Positions 1 through 11,700 of a DNA stretch of 23,745 nt are shown piece by piece. Where the stretch lies: assembly GCA_905397405.1 (NCBI GenBank), contig CAJPVJ010000440.1, forward strand, positions 1,579-25,323. Direction: 5' to 3'. The notes under the pieces were generated by a model that saw only the letters and a program-made list of their open reading frames with translations, was not told where the DNA came from and made no database searches. The position numbers were made by a program, and so were the translations under genes. Source of the DNA: Oppiella nova. Its lineage: Eukaryota; Arthropoda; Arachnida; Sarcoptiformes; Oppiidae. The first letter of the stretch is position 1; each line of letters begins with the position of its first letter.

Positions 1-1285
1 TCGTTATTCGTATTTTGATTTGAGTACTACTCGAGTGTTCACTGCTCTATACAGCATACCATTCAATATACTGTATATGGTTTGAGTGCAATTGTCACCA
101 CTATTTCAGAAATCGTAGACACAGTGTAGAGTATACTACAGACAATATGCCCCCATACATACATATACTCATATTATTCATGTTTTGATAAATTGTGGCT
201 TAACAACATTTTGAAGACAATTCTAAGTTAGGATTTCTAATATATTAAGTTTAAAGTTTAATATATTATATTATAAACTAAGATTGAAATCTATCGTGAA
301 ATTTTTGAATGAATGTTAAAGATAATGAAGTACTGTATAAATAAAACAATAACAAATCACATAACGTTAGGTAACAGCAAGATAGTTGAGAATAAAAATG
401 AGAAAATCAGAAGTTTTCCAAATAATGATTCTCTCAATCCATATAATAAGATATAAACAAAATTTGATGATCGAGTCTATAAACAAATCTGAAAGTTTAG
501 TCACGATTTAGTTACAAAAATATTTAAAAATTAATTACTTGGATGAAAGAATGAAAAATATTTTTATTTTCTCTACTATGCCACATAGTTTTTAGATTGA
601 ATACATTTGGTTATTTAAAACTGATCCTGAACAATGTTCAATATGGTCAATATTTTTGTATAAATGAAAACATTCTTTGACTTTAGACTAATTACAAATT
701 TAGACTAGTTGCAAATTACAAAATCCACAAGTATAGTCGTTCCGATAATTGGATGTAAAATTATACAATTTTTGGGTATTATCAAATCAAATGTAATGGT
801 CAGTGTAATTATTATCCCAACAGACTTTATTTAATTCAAAATTATTATTACTATTTATTACTTATGCATTACTTATTTAAAGTTAATGAAAATAAAACTA
901 ATTTTTATTTTTAGAAAGATTCATGTAATTGATTATTGATTGCCATTAATTAGTGAGAAAACAGTATTATTTTTGGACTCTTGTCTTTTGATATCAAATG
1001 TAAACCTTTTTAGCTCAGAGGCTATGTCTGACTCTGACATATCCAGCAATTTCTGTCACTCTTTTTGTTCGTAATTCTATAGAAGATGTAAAAGAGTTTG
1101 CAATCAAAGAGTCATAACGATTGTACAGCCATTATAGCCGTATATACGTTACGCCACTCCTTCACTCATAACCACATAAATCAAAGGATTTGACTAATGA
1201 TTGTCCGTTCAGTCAGCATAACAGTCACCAGTCTTTTTGCAATTATTGGTCACAACAATTGAACACAACTGTGTTGCAGACCTGC

Positions 1286-1312
1286 CAGTGCCTTAACAGT
1301 GCCTTAACAGTG
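1286..1312. repeat. Short tandem repeat, 11-bp unit
   Basis: The 11-bp unit CAGTGCCTTAA occurs twice in direct succession and is followed by a third partial copy (CAGTG). It lies in the slightly GC-richer patch of the leftmost intergenic region and has no evident function. Confidence 0.85.
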
Positions 1313-1493
1313 AGGGTCGCTTCCAATTAGCGGTCCATCAAATTGAAGCTCTTCTCTGTTGAATCGTTGCTTTGGAAACACATCCAACAATTCATACATT
1401 TGATGAATACTATGCCACTAAAGCATGAGAAACCACATACTGTACGTATGACTGGGGATGTGCTCTCTTCTTGACAATGCAGACAGCAGTCAG

Positions 1494-1495
<2 letters not shown>

Positions 1496-1531
<36 letters not shown>
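1496..1531. repeat. (GA)n microsatellite
   Basis: About 17 uninterrupted GA dinucleotides, seen directly. This is the longest perfect simple repeat in the window and is likely to be polymorphic in length. It is not associated with a recognised gene; an arthropod GAGA-factor-like role cannot be judged without an adjacent promoter. Confidence 0.95.
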
Positions 1532-1533
<2 letters not shown>

Positions 1534-3577
1534 CCCAATGTTTGACAGAACTGAAGAGAACTTTTAATAATACTGTACTAAAGGTATGCTATTCTATGAC
1601 ATAACAAATCAATATAAATATATTTATAATAAACTATATTGTATTCAAATATTAAATAGAATTTTGTGTTAAATTATAATAAACTTACGCATAAATGCTT
1701 AATAAGATGGAATGGCTCAATGTGACCGAGTTCATTTGGTGGTTAGCTGGCTATGATACTAGCACCATGTGAATTCAGTTGTGTCGGGCTCTCGTCACTA
1801 CGAAAATCATCTCAATTACCGCACTGTATGTCACACACAGTACTACAGTATATAACTTATGATTTATTTTATACTCTATTATATGAACTGATGAATGCCT
1901 TATGTAACTGTAGTAAAAGTGTATCTGTATAATCTGTATAATGCTAATATGTTTACTTAGATCTAAAATTTAAGTTTTATTATATTGCTTTGTAAACTGA
2001 ACACAATTTCAGTATATTGTAAAATAAAAACTTAAACTTTTTTCACTTTTCATCATCTCATGTAACAAATCAATCAATTTTGAAAACTGTATTTTGCAAT
2101 CATTAGTTAACTTCAGATCAGATAAAACAATTAAGAATTTGAATTTAATATTAATTAAAATTATTTTATTTCATATGGTATCAATAAATTAATATATAAT
2201 TTATATAAATTATACTATGATATATTCTACAGTATATGTACTGTAGTACAGTATAGTGTAAAGAAACTTATTCTTCCAAGCTAAATCAAATATGAACTTG
2301 AATAATTATTAGAATTATTTACAACGTGTAATAATTGTGATATCAATAGTAAGACTAAATTGAAAACTATTCCAAATATAAAATACACATATACCACAAA
2401 TACCGGTAATATACAGTATAATATGATTGATATTGTCAAATTGACAAAACACAGGTATAATACAGACCTACAGTACATAAAAGTGAAATAAAATGATTGA
2501 AATGTTGAAACTAGTAATTTAGTGCTAAAGTAAAATAAAAACGAAATTACAATAAATTTGAATGAATTGCAAGATTAGAGCACTTGAGGTGAGAGCAGAA
2601 TATTTGGTTTATTTATTTGAAGACAGAAATGCTTATATTGTGACTATAAATCAATATTTGCAGTGAAATTCACAGAATGGCAACATTGAAGTACAGCTCA
2701 ACTCATTTCTACAACACTATGGAGTGGTTTGCTATCTATTTGTCAAGAATTCCTACAACGAGTGAACTATTTTTTGTCAAAATTGCAAAATAAGAAAGTA
2801 ATTACTCGTGCATTACATTTGTCTCATGCCTTACTCCTCACAATCACTCTTTGCTTCAAATTGCAATCAATTACTCCAATCACTCAATACCTAAACATTG
2901 GTTTCAATTAAACAAAACACTGAACATCTCAAACCTGTACTCTTTTATGCGTAAAACCAATTGAATTAGAAATAACATCAATCAATATGTAGATGTGTTC
3001 ATCAATTTAGTGAAAAACCATTGAAAAGCACACTGATTTCCATTAGCATAATGTACAGTACAGTATGAAAAAATCATTATAATTATGATACAATTGTAGT
3101 ATGAATTACATAAATGTAATAATGAATCATTATTTTACATTGTTTTATATTAAATTTCAAAACGAATAAAGTCTTATTGGAAGCTTAATACGATAGATCC
3201 AATGTATAAGAACTCCAACGTTAATAAAATAAATTTACATATTTTTAAATGCTAATGCTAGTGGAATGCATTGTATTAAGTTAATAGAATTGCATTGCTT
3301 TTAATTACAGTATATACTAAATATGTACAATATAAAAAAATTCCGTAATATACCGTAAATTTACATTCATTTGGATTATTGGTTCGATGAGATGGTCTCC
3401 AATACTTTCGTACTTATCGTACAAATGATAAATCAAAAGCTAATACGGGTATTACAGGTAATACCTATTAACGGTACAATTATAGGTACAGTACATCTGA
3501 TTTAAATTGATGGCAAAACAGGACAAAATTCAATAATTGTTTTTAATCATAAACTTTAATTAAAATACAAATAATTA

Positions 3578-5395
3578 TTAGAAATCTGTTCCAAAATCAT
3601 AGCTTTCATTATCTAAAGAGATGTCTGACTGAAGAGAGTTCGACAGTTTGTTTGCAATCTTTTGTTTGCGTTTTCTTTGTTTTTTCAATTTCTTAAACAT
3701 CACTCTTTTCTCTCTATTCAATTGCATTCCTTTCAATTCAGACAACTCTTTCATCTCCGAGTCCTCACAAACTTGTTGTTTGCTTTGTTTCAGTAAAATG
3801 CTTGTCTGACCCCAAGTGGTGGGCGCACCTGACTGTTCCATGTCTTCCTGCTTATCGTCTTCGGTCTCGAGTCGAGCCGAAGTGAATCCAAATGAGTTCA
3901 TAAGAAGAGCTTCGCTTTCAGACAAATTTTGAGGAATATTTTTGTTTATTTCATTCATCTCCTCATCAAAGATGCGTTCATTTATGTCGAACTCTCGGCT
4001 CATTTGAGACACAATCTGAGCGTTGATATGGAAGGGAAGACATTGTGTTTCGGGAGGAACTGTGAAGTACCTAATTTTGCCGACATTCCAGTCATTGAGC
4101 ACTTTTCTGGCGGCGCCCTCAACGTCAACGACTCCTCCTTTCTTCAGTTTACCGAACCGTTTGGCCAAAAGAGCCAAAAACTCGTTCACGTCTTTGAAAG
4201 CCGATAATCGATAGAATAGAGTCAAGTGCTGGCGATCGACGCGATTCAGAAGAGCGTCCACAGCAGCTGTCGGGTCCGATAAGGTCTCGATTTTGACGGC
4301 ATTTCTCAGAGCCATCAGAGAAGACGAGTGAACGTTGGCTTCGGTTTTGTTGCTGTTATCGGCGAATATGATTCCCGGGCTGTCGACCAGTTTTATGCGT
4401 TTGTCGAGCGAAACCAATTGCATGGCTCGGGTGAGGCCAGGAGTGGGACCCACAGCGCAGGCGTGACATCGTTTCAAACTGTTTATAACACTGGATTTGC
4501 CGACATTGGGAAAGCCTACCACTCCTACCGTTATACTCGTCTTGAGGTCTTTATTGCGACAATAATTACTCAATAACTTCATGAGAATGTCTGCTCCCAA
4601 ACACTTGGACGACGACAACAGCTCCTCACTGCTGACCAACACATTGACACGACTTCGACTCAGATTTGACTTCTGCTTCTGAGTGCACGCCTTGAAGGCA
4701 ACGGTCGGCAACTCATTGCGAAGATATCGCAACCACTTCTTGAGGTTTTCTCTGGGAATCAAATCCACTTTATTCAGCAAAAGGATAAGCCGTTTGTTAG
4801 CGCCGTTTCGCATCACTTCCTCTTCCACTTGAGGACATCGACTGCCAATGGGGTCGCGAGCGTCCAGTACTTCCACGACAACATCGGACGCTTCGATCAC
4901 TTTATGGAACTCTTTGTAATAGGACTTCAGATTTGAAGTCTTGTCGCTCTGGCCTTCGGTCGACGATTGGCCGTCGGAGTGCCCTTTAGCCTCAAATTCT
5001 TCGCCTCTCGCGAGAGCGTCGGCCGTCAACTCATCCAAACCTCTCTTCTTCAAGAGCTGATCGTCTCGTTGTTGTCTGCGTTTGTCTTTCTGTAGATCTC
5101 TAACCAGTTGTTTGCGCTCTTCATCCCTTCGTCTGTCTTCTTGCGCTTCTTTGATGACCTGCTCTTTGAATGGCAAAGAGTTGGGAATTCCCGGGTCTTT
5201 GTTGGGCCGACTCGAGTGAGTCTTCTTCCGGAGCTCTTTCTTAAGCTTCTTGTTGTGTTCGCGCACTTTCTTCTCGATATTATAGCGCCGTTTGGCTGAC
5301 AATCGTTTGCTTGTCTTCTCTGCCATTCATTTCATTAATTCATTAGACATTCAGACAATCAATGGCTAAGACTTACTGTGAAATCCTTTCGTCAT
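3578..5395 (-). CDS. GNL3: Nucleostemin-family nucleolar GTPase (GNL3/Ns1)
   Basis: This is a nucleolar GTPase of the circularly permuted YlqF/YawG family, which acts in large ribosomal subunit biogenesis and cell proliferation. In the single-exon reading that starts at 5326 (582 aa), a basic N-terminus (KRRYNIEKKVREHNKK, about residues 13-27) and a lysine/arginine-rich coiled stretch precede the G domain. The G motifs come in permuted order: DARDP (155-159), NKVD (185-188), GFPNVGKSS (271-279), PGLTR (296-300) and DSPG (315-318). The C-terminal KKLKKQRKRKQK looks like a nucleolar signal, and the protein ends YDFGTDF, similar to the fly Ns1 tail. I prefer a start at 5395. It gives MTKGFH, then a 57-nt intron (5376-5320; donor GTAAGT, branch-like CTAAT, acceptor GCAG), joining to KKTSKRL as in GNL3 orthologues. 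That makes exons 5395-5377 and 5319-3578, 586 aa. An ATTAAA motif lies on the minus strand at 3560-3555, just after the stop. Family assignment is secure; the first exon is an inference from splice signals and the homologous N-terminus. Confidence 0.95.
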
Positions 5396-5629
5396 TTTCG
5401 TCTTCAGTTGAGTCCACGCTTTAAATGATAGCAAAACAACGTGTCGTCCAAAGCATCACTTAATCGCCACTCAATTACGTCAACCCTTCACTCCATACAA
5501 CCCCTCCTTTACGACGACAGGAAAGACTGCCAAAGGCTGTCCTCTCCTGACGACAGGCGCCACAGCCCTCGAGTGGCCGTCAAATGGCAACCATTGTATG
5601 GACGCGTTGTGGCAGCACTTGAGGGTCGG

Positions 5630-5761
5630 CTATATCTTGACGGCAATGTTGTCGTCCTCTGCGGTGATGAACACGTCGTTGATGTGTAGTGTTTGTGGCG
5701 GAAGTTCGCGACAGATGGCGCGGATGTGATGAATGGCGACCATTAGATGTATTGATGGCAT
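5630..5761 (-). CDS. Unrecognised short coding-looking ORF or last exon
   Basis: An open frame of 43 codons from the ATG at 5761 (or 37 from the ATG at 5743) ends at a TAG at 5632-5630. It ends ELPPQTLHINDVFITAEDD then NIAVKI. It has strong C-ending codon use (GTC, GCC, ATC, CGC, GAC, AAC), like the real exons and unlike the surrounding DNA, and the frame stays open upstream to about 5832. I do not recognise the family. It may be a microprotein or the final exon of a longer minus-strand gene, since AG acceptor candidates occur near 5780-5790. It lies 234 bp upstream of GNL3 on the same strand, so the two could share a transcript or the stretch between could be its 3' UTR. The coding call rests on composition alone. 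Confidence 0.4.
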   Translation of the reverse strand: MPSIHLMVAIHHIRAICRELPPQTLHINDVFITAEDDNIAVKI

Positions 5762-6411
5762 TGATTGGTGTGCAGTGAGAGACTGACTGACAGTGAGTGT
5801 TGTGTTGACTCCGATATTGTGATTATAATAACTCTAAGAATGTGTTTGCGATGAAAGCAAATGCAATGAAACGCCGATTCAATGAAATGATTGGAGATTT
5901 CTATTGAATTCAAGTCTTCACTGTATTATTGGATGCTTTGAATCTCACACTCGATTGACCAGAAGTGCAAACTTTTTGGCATTCATTCAGTAATGAATGC
6001 ATTGATTGCTTGATTCACTGATTGTGTGGACATTTGGTGACATTAAGTTATGCTTCATTAGTGAGCCATCGCTCCCATCGTGTCATCACTTGTGGTCAGT
6101 TGTCGTCGACGCAAGTGATGGAAGTGTAGGACGTGTTGAGCGACCCTTCTGTGGCCCACAAGAGGCCAATGAGTGAGGGCTAAGATGTCACTGAGCAGTT
6201 CCACTCTGAAAGTAGTACCGCAGTTGCCGTTTGAATGCACACTAATTGTTGACTGCTTTCGGACTCATAGACCCTTCTGTGGCCCACAAGAGGCCAATGA
6301 GTGAGGGCTAAGATGTCACTGAGCAGTTCCACTCTGAAAGTAGTACCGCAGTTGCCGTTTGAATGCACACTAATTGTTGACTGCTTTCGGACTCATTAGA
6401 GAAACCCGAAG
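5762..6411. promoter_or_regulatory. Probable shared upstream region between minus- and plus-strand genes
   Basis: This 650-bp gap lies between the short minus-strand ORF and the plus-strand CTTNBP2-like exon, so it should hold the start region of the latter and possibly of the former. It contains the 128-bp tandem duplication described separately. I see no clear TATA box close to 6412. Open frames of 60 and 62 codons on the minus strand here are by-products of the duplication and are not genes. Confidence 0.4.
6142..6397. repeat. Perfect 128-bp tandem duplication upstream of the CTTNBP2-like exon
   Basis: Copy 1 (6142-6269) and copy 2 (6270-6397) are identical except at the last base of the unit (A versus T). 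Each begins GACCCTTCTGTGG and ends GGACTCAT. The second copy ends 14 bp before the ATG at 6412, so the array lies in the presumed 5' UTR or core promoter. Identity over 127 bp means the duplication is recent or an assembly artefact. Confidence 0.95.
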
Positions 6412-6629
6412 ATGGAGTTGAATCGATCGGATCTCTTGAGACTGCTGTCCATTCTGGAGGGCGAACTCCAGGCGCGGGAGATCGTCATCGCAGTGCTGAA
6501 GGCCGAGCAGATCAAGAAACTCTTGTATCCGAACCCCAAGTGTTCGCCGAAAGCCATGTTTGTCTCGAAGACTATTAAATTGAGCGCTGATTGCGACCAA
6601 AGACTGCAATACAGCGACCCCTGGAATGC
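6412..6629 (+). CDS. CTTNBP2: N-terminal exon of a CTTNBP2/CTTNBP2NL (nausicaa)-type protein, partial
   Basis: The exon encodes 72 full codons from an ATG with a purine at -3. The first 30 residues (NRSDLLRLLSILEGELQARE, then IVIAVLKAE) match the start of the CortBP2 N-terminal domain shared by CTTNBP2, CTTNBP2NL and FILIP1: a coiled coil of proteins that bind cortactin and the STRIPAK complex and regulate branched actin. The exon ends YSDPWNA, which lines up with the family's DPF-ALQRD segment. A consensus donor GTGAGT starts at 6630 and splits the last codon (GC|N). The stretch at about residues 38-66 (PNPKCSP to CDQRLQ) is longer than in vertebrates. No continuation beginning LQRD was found downstream in the window, so the rest lies beyond a very long intron, outside the window, or was lost or misassembled. 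Confidence 0.8.
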
Positions 6630-8048
6630 GTGAGTCTTACAGACATAACACTTGAAAATTTTCAGACTTACTATAAATCATAAAAATGGGATTTATATGA
6701 GAAAAAGTGTAGAGTCTGTAAAATGATGCATTATTTTGCTACAGGCGCTCAATAATTTGCAGATATAGACTGAAATGCTTTAAAGAATTATATTAAAATC
6801 AGTGATGCATTCATTGGAGTGGAGCCTTAATTTGATTTGCAAACAAGTAACTAAAACATGAGTAACTAAAATATGTGCCTGAACACATCAACCAATTGGT
6901 CGGACACGCGTTACCCCATCAGTGGGCATGGGATGTAACACACAATCCTTTGTCTCTTTTCTATTTCTCCACTATTTGTCAATCCGTCGATGTTTTGATA
7001 TAGTTTTAAATAATACAATCTATTTGTTGGGATTCAATATTTTTGCTTTATTTCAATTATAAATAGGAAACGAAATCATTTGAAAAGTTGTTAATCATTT
7101 GAGAAAAATTGAAAATTTAATGAAAGGAAATGGAAAATAAAAATAGACTCAAAATGATAAATATTAAACAATATTTAGTGCTACAAGAAACCAACTTTTA
7201 TTGTTTTTATATATATTTAATTAACTTTTTGTTAAAGGCTTAAAGTTACTCAAAAACCATTTAATCACGTCTTTATCACTGTTTTAATAAACAAAACATG
7301 AAACTTTCCATAAAATACTAATATTTGATAAATTCATTTGAGAACTAATAGCGCGACTAAATTCAAAAGTGTTTCAATTTATTATTGAAGTTTTGCTAAT
7401 TTAATTACATTCTCATCTATAGATTATCTCATAATAAGGTGAGTAAAAGTAAATGACAATATAATAAATGCTTATTATTTTTAAAATAAGTACCATATTA
7501 CCCTTTAATATAAATAAAAACAAATATAGCCTATAATTAAAACTAATGCATTTTAGAAATTGTGCAATAATATTGAATATTCCTGTAAAATTACATTGGT
7601 ATTTATTTGAATATACTGTAGTCAAGACTTTATATTTTTAGTTTTGAGTTTTATAAATTGATGATAACTTTGATTTGAGGCATATTTTACACTTTATTTA
7701 GAGTATATAATGATATGTCAGTGGAATAGTTGAATACATTTGAATAAAGCCCAGGGCATTATCATAGAAAATGTGAAAACATTATTGCATTGAATGTGAG
7801 TGCTATTGTTATTATTCATAAGTCAATACTGTATTACTTAAAATATTTGTTTTCAAAACTACAGTAACATTTCACGCAAAATCGTAACAAAATGAATGAC
7901 AATTTAATAGTATTATAGACATATTTCAAACTATAAAAAACTTATTAATAAGAAATACAACGATTTTATAAATAAAGCTGTATAGTTTTGAAATGCATTG
8001 AAAATCTATAAATTGAAAAAATGAATAATATTTTAGGTATACAGTTAG

Positions 8049-8160
8049 TGTGACCAGATGTCCATTTTTGCACTGGATTGTCCAGTTTTGACGGTCTCTG
8101 TCCAGTGTCCAGTTCATAGTAAAAACTGGACAATTAAATATCCAGTTCTTAGATATTTTT
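8049..8160. repeat. TGTCCAG-rich repeat element, probable degenerate transposon fragment
   Basis: Within about 110 bp the motif TGTCCA or TCCAG recurs six times (GATGTCC, TTGTCCAG, CTGTCCAG, TGTCCAG, TATCCAG), and an inverted partner (AAAACTGGACAA) can pair with TTGTCCAGTTTT. The layout resembles repeat elements seen in several animal genomes that begin GTGACCAGATGTCC and iterate TGTCCNG. No coding sequence or target-site duplication can be shown, so the class is unknown. Confidence 0.5.
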
Positions 8161-8717
8161 GGGAGTCAATTATAATCACTAAAATTCAATATTATTTTTA
8201 TAAAACGATGATTATATTATTAGAATGATTTCACTAATTTAAAGAATTAATGATATGCACAGATACTGATACAGAATTGACGATTATTATGTTTAAAAAA
8301 TCATATTCTGGTACTATTTTACATGAAATACTCATATTAAAATCATTTTAATTAATTTAATTTTAATTTAAATTAAGAAAGATCTGAAATCTAGGTTAAA
8401 TTAATACATGTTATTATGCATACAGTATATATAATTGATGTTCAAACTAAGGTATCAAAAAAGTTTAAACACTAAATTATTATATAAAAATAAATTGGAA
8501 ACTAAATAAATATGCTTCAAATATCATTCTTGTTCAAATACTTTCTAATTGTTATAACTGTATTTCTGGACATAATTGTTCTGATTTCAATCTCTTATTT
8601 AATACAGGTCAAAAGGTCTTCTAAAAACGTACTTTTTTCATAGACCAGTGTGATATATGTCATGTTAGTGACATCATTGATGTTATAAGCCCTCATCGGG
8701 TTTTAGCTGAAATTAGT

Positions 8718-8797
8718 AACCTAACAAAAACTAACCTAACCTAACCTAACCTAATCTAACATAACATAATATCACCTAACCTTACCTAATCTAACTA
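8718..8797. repeat. Interstitial CCTAA (TTAGG-type) telomere-like run
   Basis: Four complete CCTAA units in a row (8735-8754) follow a partial one. They are flanked on both sides by degenerate versions (CTAAC, ATAAC, CACCTAACCTTACCTAATC). CCTAA is the complement of TTAGG, the ancestral arthropod telomeric unit. The run is too short and degenerate to be a telomere end. It may be an interstitial relic of break repair or simply a (CCTAA)n satellite seed. Confidence 0.75.
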
Positions 8798-11700
8798 TCA
8801 ACATAAATATACTATAAACTAATATTAATTAAAATTAATTTAAATTTAAATTTCGCGATTATGGGTTTCGCGATTTTGTCTCCAACCGACAGTATTCATA
8901 CTATTGTAGCCCAACTTAACAGTCAAATAAACTATTAAACTTATACCTGTAAAGTCACTTCACTGTAAGGCTGTTATTATTCATGAAAATCATGTTTTCT
9001 AACTCTGGAAATAAGCAAACATTTATGCATACATTGGTGACAATTATCACTTACAGTATATTATACCACATTATTCTACACTATTTTGTGAGTTATTAAA
9101 ACGACCATTAGTTTGTTAAAGTAGTGAATAAGAGATTATGTTTTACTTTTACACATAATTTGAGACTACATTCATTAAGCAGTAACATCATTCAGTATGT
9201 ATTTTACAAAGTTTTTGGAGTTTATGGTTATAAGTCTAATACTAAATAATATTGTGCACTCCTATAAAGTTGTGTGAGCTTTTTCGTATAAAACTTACAT
9301 ACAATTTATATTTGGTATCAAATTTAAAGTAACTGATGGGTAATAGCATCCTGTTTGTTAAATAAAATTAATAAGAATTTCAAATGTCAATATTAAATAT
9401 TGATAAAAATAATAATTACAATAATTTATAAAATTAAATAAAATAGTTAAAAATAACAATTTATTGTACCGGGCAATTGCAATACAAGTGGGCAATGTAC
9501 CGTATATACTGTATATTGTATTATGATTGCATTTTACTGTTAATAAAGCATACAGAATATTATAAGTTTACGTAATTGTTTAAGATTATAGTTGTTTCTC
9601 ATACATAAAAATCATTGATATCTATTAATAAGAAACATTACCGGTTCAGGAGTTTGATATTTAAAATGTATATAAGAGCCTATAAAACTATTGTATAAAA
9701 TACAAAAATATGATTTATGTCTCACAATAGTATTTATAAAAGTGTATGTATTATATAATATGAAATACACTAGGTGACTAGGTGACTACACATCTCAAAT
9801 TAGACTTCTCGTTTATTATCACATTACCGCAACTCAATATGACTTAAGTATATACCTCTGTTACTCACAGACCTACTGACTTGTGTTGATATTATGCCTT
9901 CCCCTCTATTATACCCAATATATTGGCACTCAAATAGAGAAGAGATACCAATTTCACAGCTTTTCAGGTGGTGTTAAGCTGTAGTACTTATGCAGTGCCG
10001 TAATATACTTGGATTCACTCTTGTAATCAATATCACCTAACTTTCCATTAGAAATTAGTGTCAACTCAAACACCAAAGACTCGTTTCATTTACTTTTATT
10101 TTGAATGAAAATATTTTAATTCCTTATTTATTTACTAAATTAGACATTTATCCAAAAAATAACAGAAATTCACTTGAAAAGATTTTGAAAAATATTTGCC
10201 AATAAATTTTATACAAATTGGTGTTTCATATTTAATGTTTTCATTTAGCAATTAAGCTAATATAATAATAATAAATGAACATCTACTGTACCAACAACAC
10301 AACTCCTTCAGTGATCACATGTTTCATTCAAACCTATATTTTCTTTGATTATGATTAATGAACGCACGATTTGTTTCACACAATTATATAATTACATGTA
10401 TAATATATATTATATTATATATCTATCAGTAATTTTTGGGCAGTTTTATTCATTTCTTACTTGTATTCTTAAAATGGATTCATTAACAGAATTGACTTAC
10501 CTTTAAATAATAAGAAATTCATTTATTATATTATATATTAATAATTGTATATTTTCTTTAAATTGTGAATAAACTTAATTTAATTTGTTTGAATGAAAAC
10601 ATTGTAAAATGATTATTAATTGTGAATAATTGATAGAAATATATAGAAAAACAGTAGTTTAACCGATAATGTGAATCTATGATCAAAGAGCTCTTAGTTA
10701 TGACTGCTTTCATTGAGCTTTGAAGCACTTATTAAAGGTATGGTATGTATGCTTCCGACTCCAGAAGCAATTAACGAGAGTTGGATTACAGTGTTTTGTG
10801 ATGTTTATCTAAGTTACGTAACCAAGCGCAGACGAGAAGTGATGAAGGGATAACTAACAGTTGTGTACTTGTGTTTCGATGTCTAAAACAGTTTACAAAT
10901 ATTCTCGAAACACTATTATATTTCTTTAAAGAAACATTATTTTTAAAACACTACTAAATGGAAAACAATCAAACACAATTAATCGCTATTGTAAACTCTT
11001 TGACACTAACTAATAATATTACTGTGGATTTACATGAAATATAAACATGTATAAATAATATAATTTTCAAAATCAATTGAGAAATTTAAAATAATTAATA
11101 ATAAATTTTCAAAAAAATATTTCTTACAACAAGCTTTTGATCCCAAATTACAATATTTTGTTAAAATGAAATATTTAGCACAAATTACACTTATTAAATT
11201 AATAAACACAATTCATTAAATAAATAAAAATAGCATTCGAGAAAATATTACTGTACTAGTAATTATCAAATGATTAGATCAGGTTAACGCATTTAATTTA
11301 TAGGTCGTACTATAGATCGTGAACTTTATAGAAAAGTCTAAGTTATAATATTATAAAATTAAATGAATGTAAACTTCTTTTATATAATGATATACATGTG
11401 TTTTTATACATAAAATGTTTATTTTACATGAATTTCAATTTATATATTTTTAGTTTTATATGACTTTTATAGATTTATTAATTGCAATCAAGTATTCCAT
11501 ATTTTGCTAAATTTAAGAAATTTCTCTAACTTTTGACATTTTTATCTACATATAAGGAAAATCATAAAAGATGATTTTAAAAATGCAATTATTAAAAATA
11601 TAATTCTTTATAAAACGATTAAAAAGATAATTATTAATTGAGAATCTATTTAGTTAAATAATGTCGTCAACTTATACTGAAACCTTGGACTTATCTGGCA

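Larger units (their letters stand above)
1..3577. other. AT-rich intergenic DNA, no gene recognised
   Basis: No open frame here has the codon bias or conserved motifs of the confirmed exons in this window. The longest frames (a 60-codon plus-strand frame near 2729 and a 65-codon minus-strand frame near 2281) are AT-driven and match no family I know. The stretch from about 1010 to 1540 is somewhat richer in G and C and holds two short repeats, so it could be a promoter or an unrecognised exon, but I cannot assign it. ACTGTA/TACAGTA motifs are frequent, for example around 60-75 and 2229-2260. Confidence 0.6.

Noticed and set aside
2729-2911. 60-codon plus-strand frame MLSICQEFLQ...
   Set aside because: AT-driven composition, no motif, no splice or promoter context; expected by chance in a sequence of this size.
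5441-5689. 82-codon plus-strand frame upstream of GNL3
   Set aside because: It reads antisense to the C-biased minus-strand ORF, with a peptide lacking any recognisable motif; the coding bias is on the minus strand.
6058-6368. Two near-identical minus-strand frames starting MHSNGNCGTTF
   Set aside because: They are by-products of the 128-bp tandem duplication and share no codon bias or homology with known proteins.
8718-8797. True telomere or chromosome end
   Set aside because: The CCTAA run is under 40 bp, degenerate at both sides, and embedded between ordinary sequence.
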